From positions 11,639,200 to 11,703,199 of the forward strand of contig NC_063281.1 in the NCBI RefSeq assembly GCF_910591885.1: a DNA stretch of 64,000 bases, in the 5' to 3' direction. The position numbers and the translations under genes were made by a program. This stretch comes from Bombus terrestris. Taxonomy: Eukaryota > Arthropoda > Insecta > Hymenoptera > Apidae. Positions 34,170 to 46,009 of the stretch are shown piece after piece (position 1 is the first letter of the stretch; each line of letters opens with the position of its first letter). The notes under the pieces are model-generated. The model saw nothing but the letters and a program-made list of their open reading frames with translations. It was not told where the DNA came from and did not search any database.

Positions 34170-37100
34170 ATGATGTCGGAGACCGTTGTGACAATGGACG
34201 GTTCCAGCAATAACGCCAGCAACAATCCTCGACAGGTGCCTACCGTAAAGACGGAACCGGTTCAACCTAACCCTCTGTTAGGCATTACGTTGAACGTGTC
34301 CTACTTCAGAACGATACCTGGTATCATTAAACTCACACAAGTGGTAAGTAAAACTTATCGATCACACTTCGGTAATTAATCTTCTTCTGATTAAAATGCA
34401 AAATTTAATTAATCAAACAGCCAGAATTAAATGTGGTTATTAATCATTAATAAAACAAGGTAGCGCTGATTGCAATCTAAAATTTTTTTCAATAATAATG
34501 ATTAATGATATTTTTGAGATCTTCGCATATGATAAAAACAAACAATATCGGAGAAATTAATATGTTGTAGAATTTATCGCACCGAGTATTTCGATTTCCT
34601 TGCATTCGTGTATTTTTCAAACAATATGATGGATTAAATATGTAGTCTTATGCAACTGGTTCTACACAATACATTTATGTTGATAAAAATAGAATAACAC
34701 GTACTAGTAAACCTCAGACGCATGTTTGTTCCACGTTTCAAAGATATAGGTACATATCGTACACACACAAGATATAAGTACACATCGTGTTTTTCAATGT
34801 GTATTGCAAAGTAAGAACAGCTACTATGTCGTTTAGACGGAGTTTTATTTTTGCGATGTTGTTAATCTCATTGGAGTTTGGCAAACATTCATCATCGTTT
34901 TTGCTACTACGATCCTATTATCTTTTTTCACGGTATTGTTATTTTAAACACGCATCTTTTTCAGCATTGCGCAATTTCGTGTCTACTAAATACGACTTAC
35001 TCTTTCGAGCATGCAGTAAAGAAATTTACTATCATTTAAAAAGTAAGAAAACATACGTAGTTTCGAATTTTGTTTGCACCGTAACGTTGAACCTGCAACG
35101 GCATAACTGCATAACGGTAATCTACTCACGGAACGATTAACGAACTATCATCCACTATCTTGAAACAGTAATAATAATTTCTTATGAAATCACGGCGTTA
35201 AATATTAATTCTGTTTCCATACGAAGATTAGAGAAAGAACACGGTAAGACACAATTTCCATATTTTGCAGGGGAACAGTTTTAAAATACATTACTTGGAT
35301 TGTTATCATATCCATGTTATCACAATTATCTTTTTATTTAATTTTGGCACAAACGTTTTTCCGCCCTTCTCGCCACAAACATCTCTTTTGTTAACAAGAT
35401 TAATATATTAAAAGATATTAAAATATTGTTTGTCTTAAGTTACATATACCTTTGCCTTCTACAATATTTCCTCAACTATATCACTGGATTTAAAAGATCC
35501 TTTCCGCTATTAGCTACTACATATTAAAATATTCCTTTTTCTAAATTATAAAATGTCATTAAAATAGAAATATTAATAAAAACGAGCTGATTGTTTTTTA
35601 TTTTCCGGCTGCGTAATGGATTCCTCCTCGAAATCGGCGGTACCGTTAAGTGATCAGCATCGGCAAGCATCGTTTCTCTTTGGTTCACGCACGTGCAATC
35701 AGAGACACGCCCGCTGACGTTTTCCGGTTTATATTTGCTCGTAAATAAATACGCATTGTTTTCTATCGTCGAAATAAATGAGCTAATTTATATAGCGAGA
35801 CATAAGCAAAAAAAATATACATGTGATAAATCCTGACGGTGATTTTGTAGCAGTGCGATTAGATTACTAGCAGATAGAAACCAAATATAACCAAGATATT
35901 TATTTCACGAGACTTTTGCTGTCCTCGAATCGCATTTGTCGATACAGACGGTGTATTATCGGTTGCATATTTATTTACGTGGTATGCAAAGTGTTATAAA
36001 TTTTACATAATTATTAGCCTGTGGATATTTATATAAATTCATACTTTTACGAACTAAAGAAACTATGTAACTGCTAAGGAAATGCTATTTAAGCAGAAAA
36101 TTTTGGTCGTCATTCGTAATAAGCGCTATAGGTACTTCGAGTATTTTATATATCTTCGCATCTTTGGTGCATTCAATGAACTTTTATGAGTCTAAATCCT
36201 CTAAATAAAAGTATACATATTATTTCATCTTAACTTTCAAATACGCAATTTCAAGTTTTAAATAAACAGATTAAATATTAAAAAAAAAAAAATTAAAAAC
36301 CGAATATATTTTCTTAAAGAGGAAGAAGCAACAAATCTACAAATATCAATGATGTGAAGGAGAAAGAGAACCGGTTTTTATTAAAGATGATGATCGTGCG
36401 TGATTGACCTAAGTCTTGGAATGATTCCCGGTCGGTGGCATAGTTTCGATGCGCTCGACACACGTCCCTACTAACTAGACACACGTTCGATGACCATACA
36501 TGTTCATCCCGATGACCGGGACCATACGTGGCGTCCCACATACTCACAGTTCCATCCTACTGCCATACGTCGAGGCCGTACCAACGGTATCGGAACGATT
36601 CATTAAAAATTCATGCTGTCCTTGACTTTTTCTCGATAATTTTTCGTTCTTCTACTAACTACTTTATCGTTCATAGGATCCACGTATGCGACTCGAATCA
36701 AATTTCATTGAAATTTTTCGTGTTTTTTAGTTCCAAGAGGTTAAATTATTGCAACGAGCAATTACTATCGTTGATGAATGAATGCCCAAACCACGATGAA
36801 TGATGCCAAAAACATCGTCTCTATTAATCCTGTCTAGTATTTGTGAAGTGGCTTGTTATTCAAGCCAGTTGTTCCAGCCTTCGACTCTGATCATTAGCAG
36901 CGAGACGCCTTAATGTGGAATGCATTAATAAGAAATAGATAGTACAACTAACACAATATGAATGTCATTTACCGTGTCATTCACGTACGTCATATCTATT
37001 CTCGTATATGTATTATGTCTCATGTACAATGATACTCACGAACAGAATGAATCCAGCATATTTCAGGGTCGCCGATGACATAGATCCTACAACTTTTCTA

Positions 37101-40100
37101 AGCTGTTCAAGTCTATAGTTCTTACACGTTTCTTATGTCTCTAGTTTCTTACCTATTAATAAATTCATTACCAACAAGCTGATATCTTAGTTACATGTTT
37201 CAACTTTTTGTTCCACGTCGAGTCGTAAAGGCAGAATTTAAGAAGACTTTCAAGTAAACATAACCCCAATCGTGTCGTACAACCAATATCGTATAATCTT
37301 CGTAACAGTGAACACAATGGGAAGAAATCGGTTCATTTGAATGGTGAATTTCGGTCAGGGTGATACGTACTTAGTCGTTCAGTAATTTTCTTCGACAGAG
37401 CGTGAAAAGAAAACGCGCGAAAAAAGTTAGACAGTAGCCGAACGGAAAACACGTGCATATGGAACAAACTGTCATCGATACTGTTGCTAACCTCGCTAAG
37501 ATGAACGTTTGTTATTCTTGTCGAACGAACTACAGTAGAATCTTGATTATTCGAACTGATCACGACACACGTTGTTTGAGTAATTGAATTTTCCAGGTAA
37601 TAGAATAATTCTTTTTCCACGTGATCATTTATTTGAAATATTTCTAATATTTATAATATTCCATAAATATTATCAATCGTATTTTGTCCGCATATGTATA
37701 ATATGTATAATATAAATAAAAACGTCACAGTTTCTTTGAATTTTTATTCTTATCTTCAAATATTTCTCGTAAAGTATTATCTTTAAACATTCTATCAATG
37801 ATCGATCGTTTTGCTAATCGTGGTCCTGATAATAACATCGTACTGCATTCCTTACATCGTGTAAGATATTATTGAGAAATTTCGAGAAATCAATAATACT
37901 CGTATTACTAGATACTTGAAAAATACTCGACGGATAGAAACACTCGAAGGATATGAATTTTAGCTAGTTCACAGACGAACAAAACACAAGGAATTGTGCA
38001 ATATCGATCACGACGACGATTACAGAGTTCTAGGTTCACGAGTGTCTATGGTGTATAAGCTGTTCACCAAGCATATCGCCTTGTGCAACAAGTTATGCAG
38101 TAAACTCGGTAAACACACGCAAATACCTACCTTATACGCAAGGACAAGCTGCGCCTCGCAGCACAGAGAAAGAGACTCGAGTGGCAAATTCATGTCATAT
38201 AAATCTTTTCTCCATGTTTGTGAAAGTATAAGCCAATTGATTAGATCACACGGTGAATCTTATAGATATATCGAATATGGGCGTCGATTTATATTTCTTC
38301 TTCTTATTGGTTTTGCGATCTTGGACGATATCTATGTGTACTTGCAATTGTATTGCACGACCTAATCTCTTAGGTATATAACACGTACATTACACCACGT
38401 GGGTGGATGGTTGAGTAAACGATTTACATATTTGAAGAGCAATAATAAGTAGCATTATTATTCATCTGTAATTTTTGTCTGTTCTTCGTAGAATGACGCA
38501 AACTGTGATGAAGAAAGATGTGATTTACATGGGAGTATAAAATATTTACGTATACAACATGGGAAAGGAAATACAAGAAATACGACGTAAGAAATAGTTA
38601 ACGCGTTACAAGGAATATTTGTCGACACGCAAAATACTATTCAAGTTCTTCTATATCACACTCGTGTCAGAGTTAAATCCGTAACGTTATTTAGCGCGGT
38701 TTATATTACTAATTACGCAGTTATTTCTCTATAACCGGTGTGCATTTCATTATGATCGAACAAGCGCGATAGCGTACGTTGGCTCATTGAAATTACGTAA
38801 TCGTTTAATAAATCGTAATGTTGCACAAATTGATTTATAGATAAACAGAGACCTGTATCGCGAACAGTGGCCTTTTAAACAGAAAAAAAGTTACAACAGC
38901 CCGTGAACTAGCGTAAATCCTGATAATTTTGAAAGTATTTGCCAATTTAAACGAGTGGAACGAACACGAGGCGTATCGATCTACGCGAATCGATCGACGT
39001 TTCTTTTTCATATAAGTCACAGTTTCCGGTGCCATTTATTGCCAAGAATGAAAAGCATAATTATTCGCTGCTCGGAAGTTACGAGTCCAAGTCGTTCGTC
39101 TCCGATTGTAAAAGTATTATTTCTGGAACCTTAAGATAAAGCGGAGAACTTGTTAGAGTCATCACTGTTTTAAGAAGTATACGTCATTTCCCTGACAGAA
39201 TTATACTAAAGTTTAGCGCTATAGTTTTAGAAATGACGCGTGAAACAAGCCGATAAATGATATGACTGTAGTTTTAACATCGTTGTTCCCTTACACAATA
39301 ATATCCCAACTTTTACAAGTAATGTCTATTAATAAACTGATAAGTTGCGCGTTGTTTTCTAGCGATGACTCGAATCGGATGACTTGTAAGAATTAATAAA
39401 ATTTACTTTTAAAATTTCCTTTACTTTATTGCCAAATTCGTTACTGTTATCCAAGAGAATTTATCAATACCAATCACTGTTCTTTCGAACTCATCTAACA
39501 TGTGATTTATCGTCATAATTTAAATCCTGAACTAGAAAACACCCTGTTTTACATAACTCTGTTTCACATAATGATGCTTTTCTCAGGATTTCTTCTTAAT
39601 TTCGATTAATTGATCGTGACGCGATGAATAAAAAATCTAGCTTTGTAAACTGTTAGTCCAAACTGTAGGTAGTAGCCACTTACTAATCGTACACGAATAG
39701 CGCATGTGTGTCGTAAGGTTTCTCCTCGAGTTATATCTTATCTGCTATTTCGAAGTACTGACTTAGCATTTCGATTAATTATCTGGACTTTAAGTAAGCG
39801 GTTTCGTACATGCACGAATGACAATCACGTTACACATACGTCTGCAAATGAATGCCTCCGAATTGCTGAGAAATTTTTACACACACACACGCGCGCGTAT
39901 ACGTTTTTTATTTACAAATATCTTTTATCACGTTAATTGAGTTTATTGTGCTATTTCCGCCGTAAACACTTTTTCCACTTATTTGATAAACTCGTCTGAC
40001 ACTCAGCGATAGTAGCCAATAACCTAATTCATGTATTATTTCAGTAATTCGCGTTCTCATTCATCACCATTGACTCGACGATGGAAACTTCGAATTTAGT

Positions 40101-43100
40101 AGAACACTTGTTGCTAAGTTTAGAAGAGCATTCGCTTCCACGAAAATTTTCTTCGTTACACATCCGCCCGCCTTCTCTGTATGTTTCATTCAAGTCAAAT
40201 TTGTTGCACGTTTTTACGGCAATTAAGTTTTCGGGCCAATTAAGCTTGTCGAATGTTAAGAGACTCCTGAAGCTTCAACGAAATATGGAAAAGCCTCGTA
40301 CGAAACCGTTACAAGTCCTTACGTTTGCCGATACGTTGCAAAAGCGAAAACTATCGTTATCGGAATGCAGCGGCAAATGTGTGCGCCGTCAATGCGATGA
40401 TGTCATGTTTCAGTTCCCTGCTCATCAATTGCATATCTACTACATAGTTTAAGTGAATGGGGCTAAAGCGGTTCGCTATCATTTTTATTACGACCATTAA
40501 TGTTATGTATGTATATTAAAAGTGGCGCATTAATGCTCGTAGATCGTTCCCCCAATGAATAATGCAGATGCCTGACCTATATTTCCTAACAGCTAGTTAT
40601 CCTCTTTTAAAGTTATTTTAGGAATTGTCGTTATTTCGTTTCAAAAACATCATACCGATATTAAAGAATAGAAATTAAATAAAAGAAAACACAAGCTATT
40701 TCTAAGCAAATCGAACGATTATGTCGCTAATATTTTAATAACTTGTACGGTCGTTGCATAAGCTATCGATGTTAGGAATTCTCAGTCGAACGTTTATCGC
40801 GGTCGACGACGTTTTCAAACGAGTGAAAGTGAAATTCTTCCTTCGGTATACAGTTCCAATCAGCGTTCCAATCCTTCGCACTTTCGCGCCCGTTCACCCT
40901 TTCATACATTCCAGCCTCTCGTATATTATAAACATTCGTATCTAAATTTCATGCCAACAAGGTTCGCGCGTTATTTTTACTTCTTCGCAACACTAAACGC
41001 TTTGTCGTGACTGATTTATATCTAGTAGGTTAAATTCGTAGATTGTTCATAGTTGACGAGTACGAGGGAAGGAATATGACTAGTCGCATGAGGAGAGTAT
41101 CAAATGGAATAAAATACGACGTCGAGTGTAGCTCGAATCAAGGCCGCGCAGCTTTAAATATAACTTTCTTTAGGTGAACGATTTTCATTTGCGACAAATA
41201 ACAGCTAGAAAGAAATCTAACGTAGGATGATCGAAGTCGGTTGGTTTCTAGGATATAAGAAAGTTTGATCGATGCTTGGTATCTCTAATGACTCTAACCG
41301 AGTATCGTACCGGACAGTCGTAAAGAAAGACGAGATGCGAAGGAAAGCGGTTAAGTATCCGCACGGGTGGACGCTAGTCGACGAAAATATCGAGAATGTA
41401 GAACGCGTGAAGCTCGATCCCAAGACGCAACGAGAACTAGGTTGTTTGGTCGGCGAACACGTGTTCCTGGAATATCCGTGGGCGTATGTGCGCCGAGACG
41501 TTGTCGCAAAGTTCGCTAAATCACCTGATTCCTCACTGGCGGTTTTTCGAGAACATATCGAAATTTACGAGGCTGATACGTTCCTTGTAGGCTATTCGTC
41601 TACCGAGTTGAAGTCCGACGAATTTGTGATTTGTCTCACAGAAGAAGCGAGGGACCTTGTACGACAACGAAATAGAAATATTACTCGTATTATTTGGAAA
41701 AAAGTTATCGGCAAAGTAATAAAGACTGTTAAACCGTGGAACTCTTTAGGTAGTGACCTGGAAGTAGAGGAAACATTCGTGAGGAACACGAGAGAATATT
41801 TTGAAATAGAAATCGTATTACCTGGAAGATTTCTGAATTCTTGTCGAACGTTATGCGATAGAAGCGCTAATGACTTTAGGGACAGTTATGTTCAGCTGAT
41901 CAACGAAGACGAGAAATTCGAAAACGTCGATAGAAAATGCATTTGCAGGGCTGTCCAGACGTATATGCAACCTCGTGAAACATTTGTTCAAACGTGCCCC
42001 GAGTATCCTAAAAATGCATGGACTCAATACGCGTGCGAAGACATTTTGAGCGAGTTTATGGTTGGAAATAACGAAGAAGAGGGACAGTTAAAAGAAGGAT
42101 CGGAAAAAGATGACGACGATCGGCCACAAAGAGAGGACGCTATTCAATGCAAGGAAATCGAGAAACCCAGGGAAAAAACAGCTTTAGAATTATTTTTAGA
42201 AGCTCGTTCGCAACAAATGATAGACGCAATTAAATATAACGCAGCTGTTAATTTGCACGTGGATGATATTGAAAATTTATCTAATCGAGAAGAAGATATC
42301 TCAACAGTCTTCAATACGCCTGCATTTCATGAACAGGCGTCGTTCACAGATTTCAATTTTACAGCCAATAGAACTGTTTCTGACGTTTCGTTGCATCCAA
42401 AATTCGCGGAATACTTAGCGATTTCGTACATCAGCAAATCGAGATTTTCTGAACAAACTCGAATGAACGAATGCAGAAACAAGACCGAATTTCAAACCAG
42501 AGTGCTCCTTTGGAAATTAAACGATCCACTTCGTCCACAGCTTGCACTTCAGGACCACAGAGAAATTTACTCCATTTCGTTTTGCCCTTACGACGATAAT
42601 CTTTTAATAGGAGGTCGTTCCACTGGTCAGATAGTTATCTGGAACATCAAAGAGTTTTTAAATAATCTCGACGACGGAAATATAAAACTTGGAACGTCGA
42701 CACGGAACAGTTTACCAGTGTTTCGTCCTATCGTTGTTTCGGACAAGCATCGTTCTCATCAGCTACCTGTTCGAAACATTCGGTGGATACCTGCCAAATA
42801 TAACACAGAGCCAGATGGAAGCTTGACAAAGCCATTCGTTTCTTCTGACGTGCAACTACTAACCGCTTCCGAAGACGGCACGATAGCAGTTTGGAATATT
42901 TCTCTTCGTTCGAGACACTCTATTCGCAATGATGAAGATTCTGACGAACCTCTTCGCCCGAGTTTTCGTATAAAAATTCAAACTGTCGATGAAAAGCCAC
43001 GGTTTACTTCTTTATGTTTCTGCTTTCCACCTATCGTCGCTGAACACGGTGAAAATTCGCCGGATATGAATAAAAATGACGTAAGAGAGAAGGATTGCAT

Positions 43101-45537
43101 AACGAAATATCTATGGATAGGTTGCGTAGAAGGGTTGATAACTTGCGCATGGGAAAAGCAAATATTCGAAAAAAATTCAACAGACATTATCGAATGCGAT
43201 ATGTTAAACTGTTCTTACGCACACAATGGCCCTGTTGTAGAGATCACGCGGTCGGCACATCTTCAGAACGTGCTCCTGACAGTCGGTGGACGAGTGTTTG
43301 CCATTTGGGACGACGATCATATCGATTCTCCTTTATTTTGGAGAACAACTTCCTCTCGTTATACGAGTTGTTGTTGGGCTAACGAACCTGGGGTATTTTT
43401 GGTCGGCAGCCAAGACGGGAACCTTGAGATGTGGGATATAAAGAACGAATCGACCCAGCCGATATTTACCCAAATCGTTTCATTGGAACCAATTACTTAT
43501 CTAACCTTGTTAGAATCTCCTGTATTATATAACGATGGTTTCAAGAAGATAGGCGTAGGCGATGGTGGTGGATTGTTTCGTGTGTTCACGGAAGCAGAGG
43601 TTTCTCGTAACGAAACGATAGAAAGAATGGATTGGTTCGAACAATATACTTGGAAAGAGACACGAAGGAAAAAACTTTTCACCAGTTGGCAGAACGATTT
43701 TCTCAATAACGATCCCGCTATAGTCGCGAAAAAATTAGCAAGGCACGAGGAACAAGTTAAAAGAGAGGCGAAAGAGGCGAGAGAAAGACTTAGGAGAGAA
43801 CAGGAGACAAGGTTGAGGTTGCAAGCGGAGAAAAGGGCGCGAAGCGTTCCGATTCCAAAAGACGTCGCGTGGAAATCCAAGGAGTTCGACAGAATGAAAG
43901 AAGTTCTTTTGAGTAAAAGGAATTTAGTTCCCTCGGAACTCGAAGCAAAGAGGATTCCTTTCGTCGCTTTGCAAGCTGAAAGAGACGCGAAATTGGGGAA
44001 AGTTCAAGATAAGATCGCTCATAGGGATGTTTATTTGTTCAATACATTGTCTGCAAAATTTCCTGAACTACTCGAAACGAAAGCAGAAGCCCCGGAATTC
44101 GAGGAATTTATTCCGGTAGAACTGGGAAAATCGCTTAATTATTACGTTCAGAAATTTACTGAAATACGATGTAAAGCTAACGAAGCATTAGAAAACAATT
44201 TGGCTTCTTAGGCTGTTCGTGTTTTTCTTCTATTCATATGCGGTAACAAGTAAAAGCAGTGGTAAATTGATCATTAATAGATAAACTTATCTATGGTACT
44301 TCTAAAGTGTAAACGTGGGAGTTCCGTGTGGGTCATTAAAAAAATTCGTATAATGTCCTCGAACATTCCAAATTTAATATTACATGCCATAACATGTTTG
44401 ACAAATAATTTATGTAAATAGACAATTATACAGCTAATATGAACCAGATAAATGGGATCCTCCATAGCAAATAATACAACTAGAACGTAAAAAGTGCAGT
44501 GTCGTGTTCGAATTAGTTTAAACATGAAAATCCCATATGTAAACAATGAGGATTGAAATATCGATTCGACATTAAAAATCATTAAATTAAAGGAATGCGT
44601 GTTTCAATTGGTTTCAGGGTTTTGGTATAATATGTATGTCATGTGCTTCACCGGCATTGGTAAGCGGGTCCCATTGGTTTCTATTCGTCGCCGTAACAGC
44701 TTTTATCGCTACTCTTTTATGGAGTTTCACCTATCTGCTGTCGCTTCGAGAAGCGCTTAAGCTACCTATCAATTGGATTGCAACGGTGAGTAAACAGCTG
44801 AACAGCAATTTTTATTATGCAAACGCAACTTCACCTCGTACTTACAAAGCGTCTGTTCAATTGCAGGAACTTTTGAACACAGGAATATTCACCTTCCTTT
44901 ATTTTATTGCCATCGTGGTTCAGTTATCTGTCTGGACCTCGCTTGTAGGTTTTGCGGTCTCAAGGAATATTGCCGCAGGGGTAAGAATAATCGTGCCTCG
45001 TCGCTAGACTGCAGATATTTATGCAAATTTATGTTTCTATGAATATTATTAGACAGGTGGAATCTATACTATCGCTCATAAGTATCCTCGTCACTGGTCA
45101 AATTGTAGTAACATGAATTTTACTATAGTGTAGTTGCATTTCTAAATATCCCATGAATGCATAAAAATCTGCAATCTATTTATTCCATTCTACTCAACTA
45201 TGCGTCAAATGAAAAAAACAAGGTACAGTTGCTCAATAAAATTTTCAAACATTTATAGAAATCTTTTATGAATAAAAATTCAAAATGCTTTATGTAACGC
45301 GCACGATATGTGGATAAAAAGCTTCTATGGTAGGTGTCCAGATACGTTTGTGAACAACTGTACCTGTTTGACGATCCAATCGAAGTCATAAAACGCCCCG
45401 GTTTTCACCTACTAATGAGAATAACGATTAAAATTCTTCTACTATTTGCGTAGGTCTTTGGAATCTTTAATACGTTGGCGTACGCTGCCGGGTCGTATTT
45501 CCTCTACGTCGAATTCAGAAGCAGTAACACACAGTGA
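34170..45537 (+). CDS. MARVEL-domain (CKLF-like) four-pass membrane protein 1, 4 exons, 179 aa
   Basis: Coding exons are 34170-34343, 44618-44785, 44867-44980 and 45454-45537, all joined by phase-0 GT-AG introns; stop TGA 45535-45537. The N-terminal 40 residues are hydrophilic (contains TVKTEPVQPNPLLG), followed by four hydrophobic segments at about residues 49-70, 77-100, 117-141 and 150-171 with short loops, and a short tail FRSSNTQ. This is the MARVEL layout of CKLF/CMTM, MAL and plasmolipin proteins, which organise cholesterol-rich membrane and vesicle traffic. Assignment within CMTM (CMTM4-like) is a guess from overall resemblance. Two adjacent ATGs (34170, 34173) are possible starts. 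The first intron is 10.3 kb and contains the complete DNAI3 gene on the same strand. It is the first of three tandem MARVEL genes. Confidence 0.85.
34344..41271. other. first intron of MARVEL gene 1, part before DNAI3
   Basis: Seven kilobases of AT-rich intron. Two open frames of 123 codons (37994-38365 and 40081-40452) show no domain, no repeat structure and no splice extension, so I do not call them. A segment at about 36380-36600 is richer in G+C than its flanks. A poly(A) run lies near 36279-36291. The region just before 41272 must hold the DNAI3 promoter; no TATA box or full X-box was seen there. Confidence 0.5.
36022..36052 (+). repeat. fragment of interspersed repeat (GATATTTAT core)
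   Basis: GGATATTTATATAAATTCAT closely matches the left motif of the repeat copies at 18611, 45013 and 59904. It lies in intron 1 of MARVEL gene 1. Only the left motif is recognisable. Confidence 0.4.
41272..44211 (+). CDS. DNAI3: axonemal dynein intermediate chain 3 (WDR63), intronless, 979 aa
   Basis: One uninterrupted frame of 980 codons. An in-frame TGA at 41266-41268 lies just upstream, so ATG 41272 is the longest start; ATG 41335 (MRRKAVKYPHGW) is an alternative. DNAI3/WDR63 is an intermediate chain of inner-arm dynein (I1/f type) in cilia and sperm flagella. Family features: a divergent N-terminal third; FPDV-like start of the propeller at about residue 371 (DVSLHPKFAEYLAISY); WD repeats ending IVIWNI (about 457), IAVWNI (about 541), LITCAW (about 623), VFAIWDDDHI (about 672) and LEMWDI (about 721); then a charged coiled-coil-like segment at about 824-857 and a helical C-terminus. 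Length is somewhat above the vertebrate 891. The absence of introns, and the position within an intron of MARVEL gene 1, suggest retroposition or complete intron loss. The frame is intact, so it is probably functional. Confidence 0.9.
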   Translation: MLGISNDSNRVSYRTVVKKDEMRRKAVKYPHGWTLVDENIENVERVKLDPKTQRELGCLVGEHVFLEYPWAYVRRDVVAKFAKSPDSSLAVFREHIEIYEADTFLVGYSSTELKSDEFVICLTEEARDLVRQRNRNITRIIWKKVIGKVIKTVKPWNSLGSDLEVEETFVRNTREYFEIEIVLPGRFLNSCRTLCDRSANDFRDSYVQLINEDEKFENVDRKCICRAVQTYMQPRETFVQTCPEYPKNAWTQYACEDILSEFMVGNNEEEGQLKEGSEKDDDDRPQREDAIQCKEIEKPREKTALELFLEARSQQMIDAIKYNAAVNLHVDDIENLSNREEDISTVFNTPAFHEQASFTDFNFTANRTVSDVSLHPKFAEYLAISYISKSRFSEQTRMNECRNKTEFQTRVLLWKLNDPLRPQLALQDHREIYSISFCPYDDNLLIGGRSTGQIVIWNIKEFLNNLDDGNIKLGTSTRNSLPVFRPIVVSDKHRSHQLPVRNIRWIPAKYNTEPDGSLTKPFVSSDVQLLTASEDGTIAVWNISLRSRHSIRNDEDSDEPLRPSFRIKIQTVDEKPRFTSLCFCFPPIVAEHGENSPDMNKNDVREKDCITKYLWIGCVEGLITCAWEKQIFEKNSTDIIECDMLNCSYAHNGPVVEITRSAHLQNVLLTVGGRVFAIWDDDHIDSPLFWRTTSSRYTSCCWANEPGVFLVGSQDGNLEMWDIKNESTQPIFTQIVSLEPITYLTLLESPVLYNDGFKKIGVGDGGGLFRVFTEAEVSRNETIERMDWFEQYTWKETRRKKLFTSWQNDFLNNDPAIVAKKLARHEEQVKREAKEARERLRREQETRLRLQAEKRARSVPIPKDVAWKSKEFDRMKEVLLSKRNLVPSELEAKRIPFVALQAERDAKLGKVQDKIAHRDVYLFNTLSAKFPELLETKAEAPEFEEFIPVELGKSLNYYVQKFTEIRCKANEALENNLAS
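45013..45184 (+). repeat. interspersed repeat, copy in MARVEL gene 1 intron 3
   Basis: Shares the left motif (GATATTTATGCAAATTTATG) and right motif (CCCATGAATGCATAAAAATC) with 18611-18779 at almost the same spacing. It is followed directly by the small inverted-repeat element at 45224. Confidence 0.5.
45224..45362. repeat. short inverted-repeat element flanked by TA
   Basis: The left end TACAGTTGCTCAATAAAATT and the right end, read inward on the minus strand, TACAGTTGTTCACAAACGTA form an imperfect terminal inverted repeat about 140 bases apart, with TA at both edges as in Tc1/mariner insertions. The right end resembles the TACAGTGGCTCACGAAAGTA end at 9875, so the elements are probably related. 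It lies in intron 3 of MARVEL gene 1. Confidence 0.55.
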
Positions 45538-46003
45538 AGAGAAGCAAAGGTACTCGAAGAGACGCTAGGTACCTGAAGAGCACCTACGACACAGCTACTA
45601 CACTCGGGTTTTCGCGATCGTACGTTCTACGAACAAGAGTAAGATCGTGGACAGACGAATGAGTCGAAGCTAGTCCAACGGGGCCTCTACCTGATCATGT
45701 GTTGTAGCTGAGAGACTCTATAATATACGTGCCTTAAAAATCGATCAAACCGGACGATCATGCTATTCGATCGATAGAGGTTTGCCACTACGGTTTTCTG
45801 GGATCATGATCGCTACTCGAACGATTATAAAACAAAGATGAATGCAGTTTACTACTGGTTCAGGACGGGTTAATGCGCCGAAGAGATATCAACGATTCTT
45901 AAAGTTTTTGTTTTGACGAGATTCGTGTATCTTCTTCGTTACGCGGTTCAATTTTTCACTGTACAAACATAATATACAATAATAAGGAAAATGTTACGGT
46001 TAA

Positions 46004-46009
46004 AATAAA
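46004..46009 (+). terminator. candidate poly(A) signal of MARVEL gene 1
   Basis: AATAAA 467 bases downstream of the stop codon, in AT-rich sequence. Confidence 0.4.

Noticed and set aside
37994..38365. 123-codon plus-strand frame in MARVEL gene 1 intron 1
   Set aside because: No domain or repeat structure, and the hydrophobic C-terminus is of the kind AT-rich DNA gives by chance.
40081..40452. 123-codon plus-strand frame upstream of DNAI3
   Set aside because: It has an ATG and stop but no recognisable domain or splice partners; too weak to call.
40946..40959. X-box-like site upstream of DNAI3 (AATTTCATGCCAAC)
   Set aside because: It has two mismatches to the RFX consensus, including one in the central RR, so it is not better than chance.
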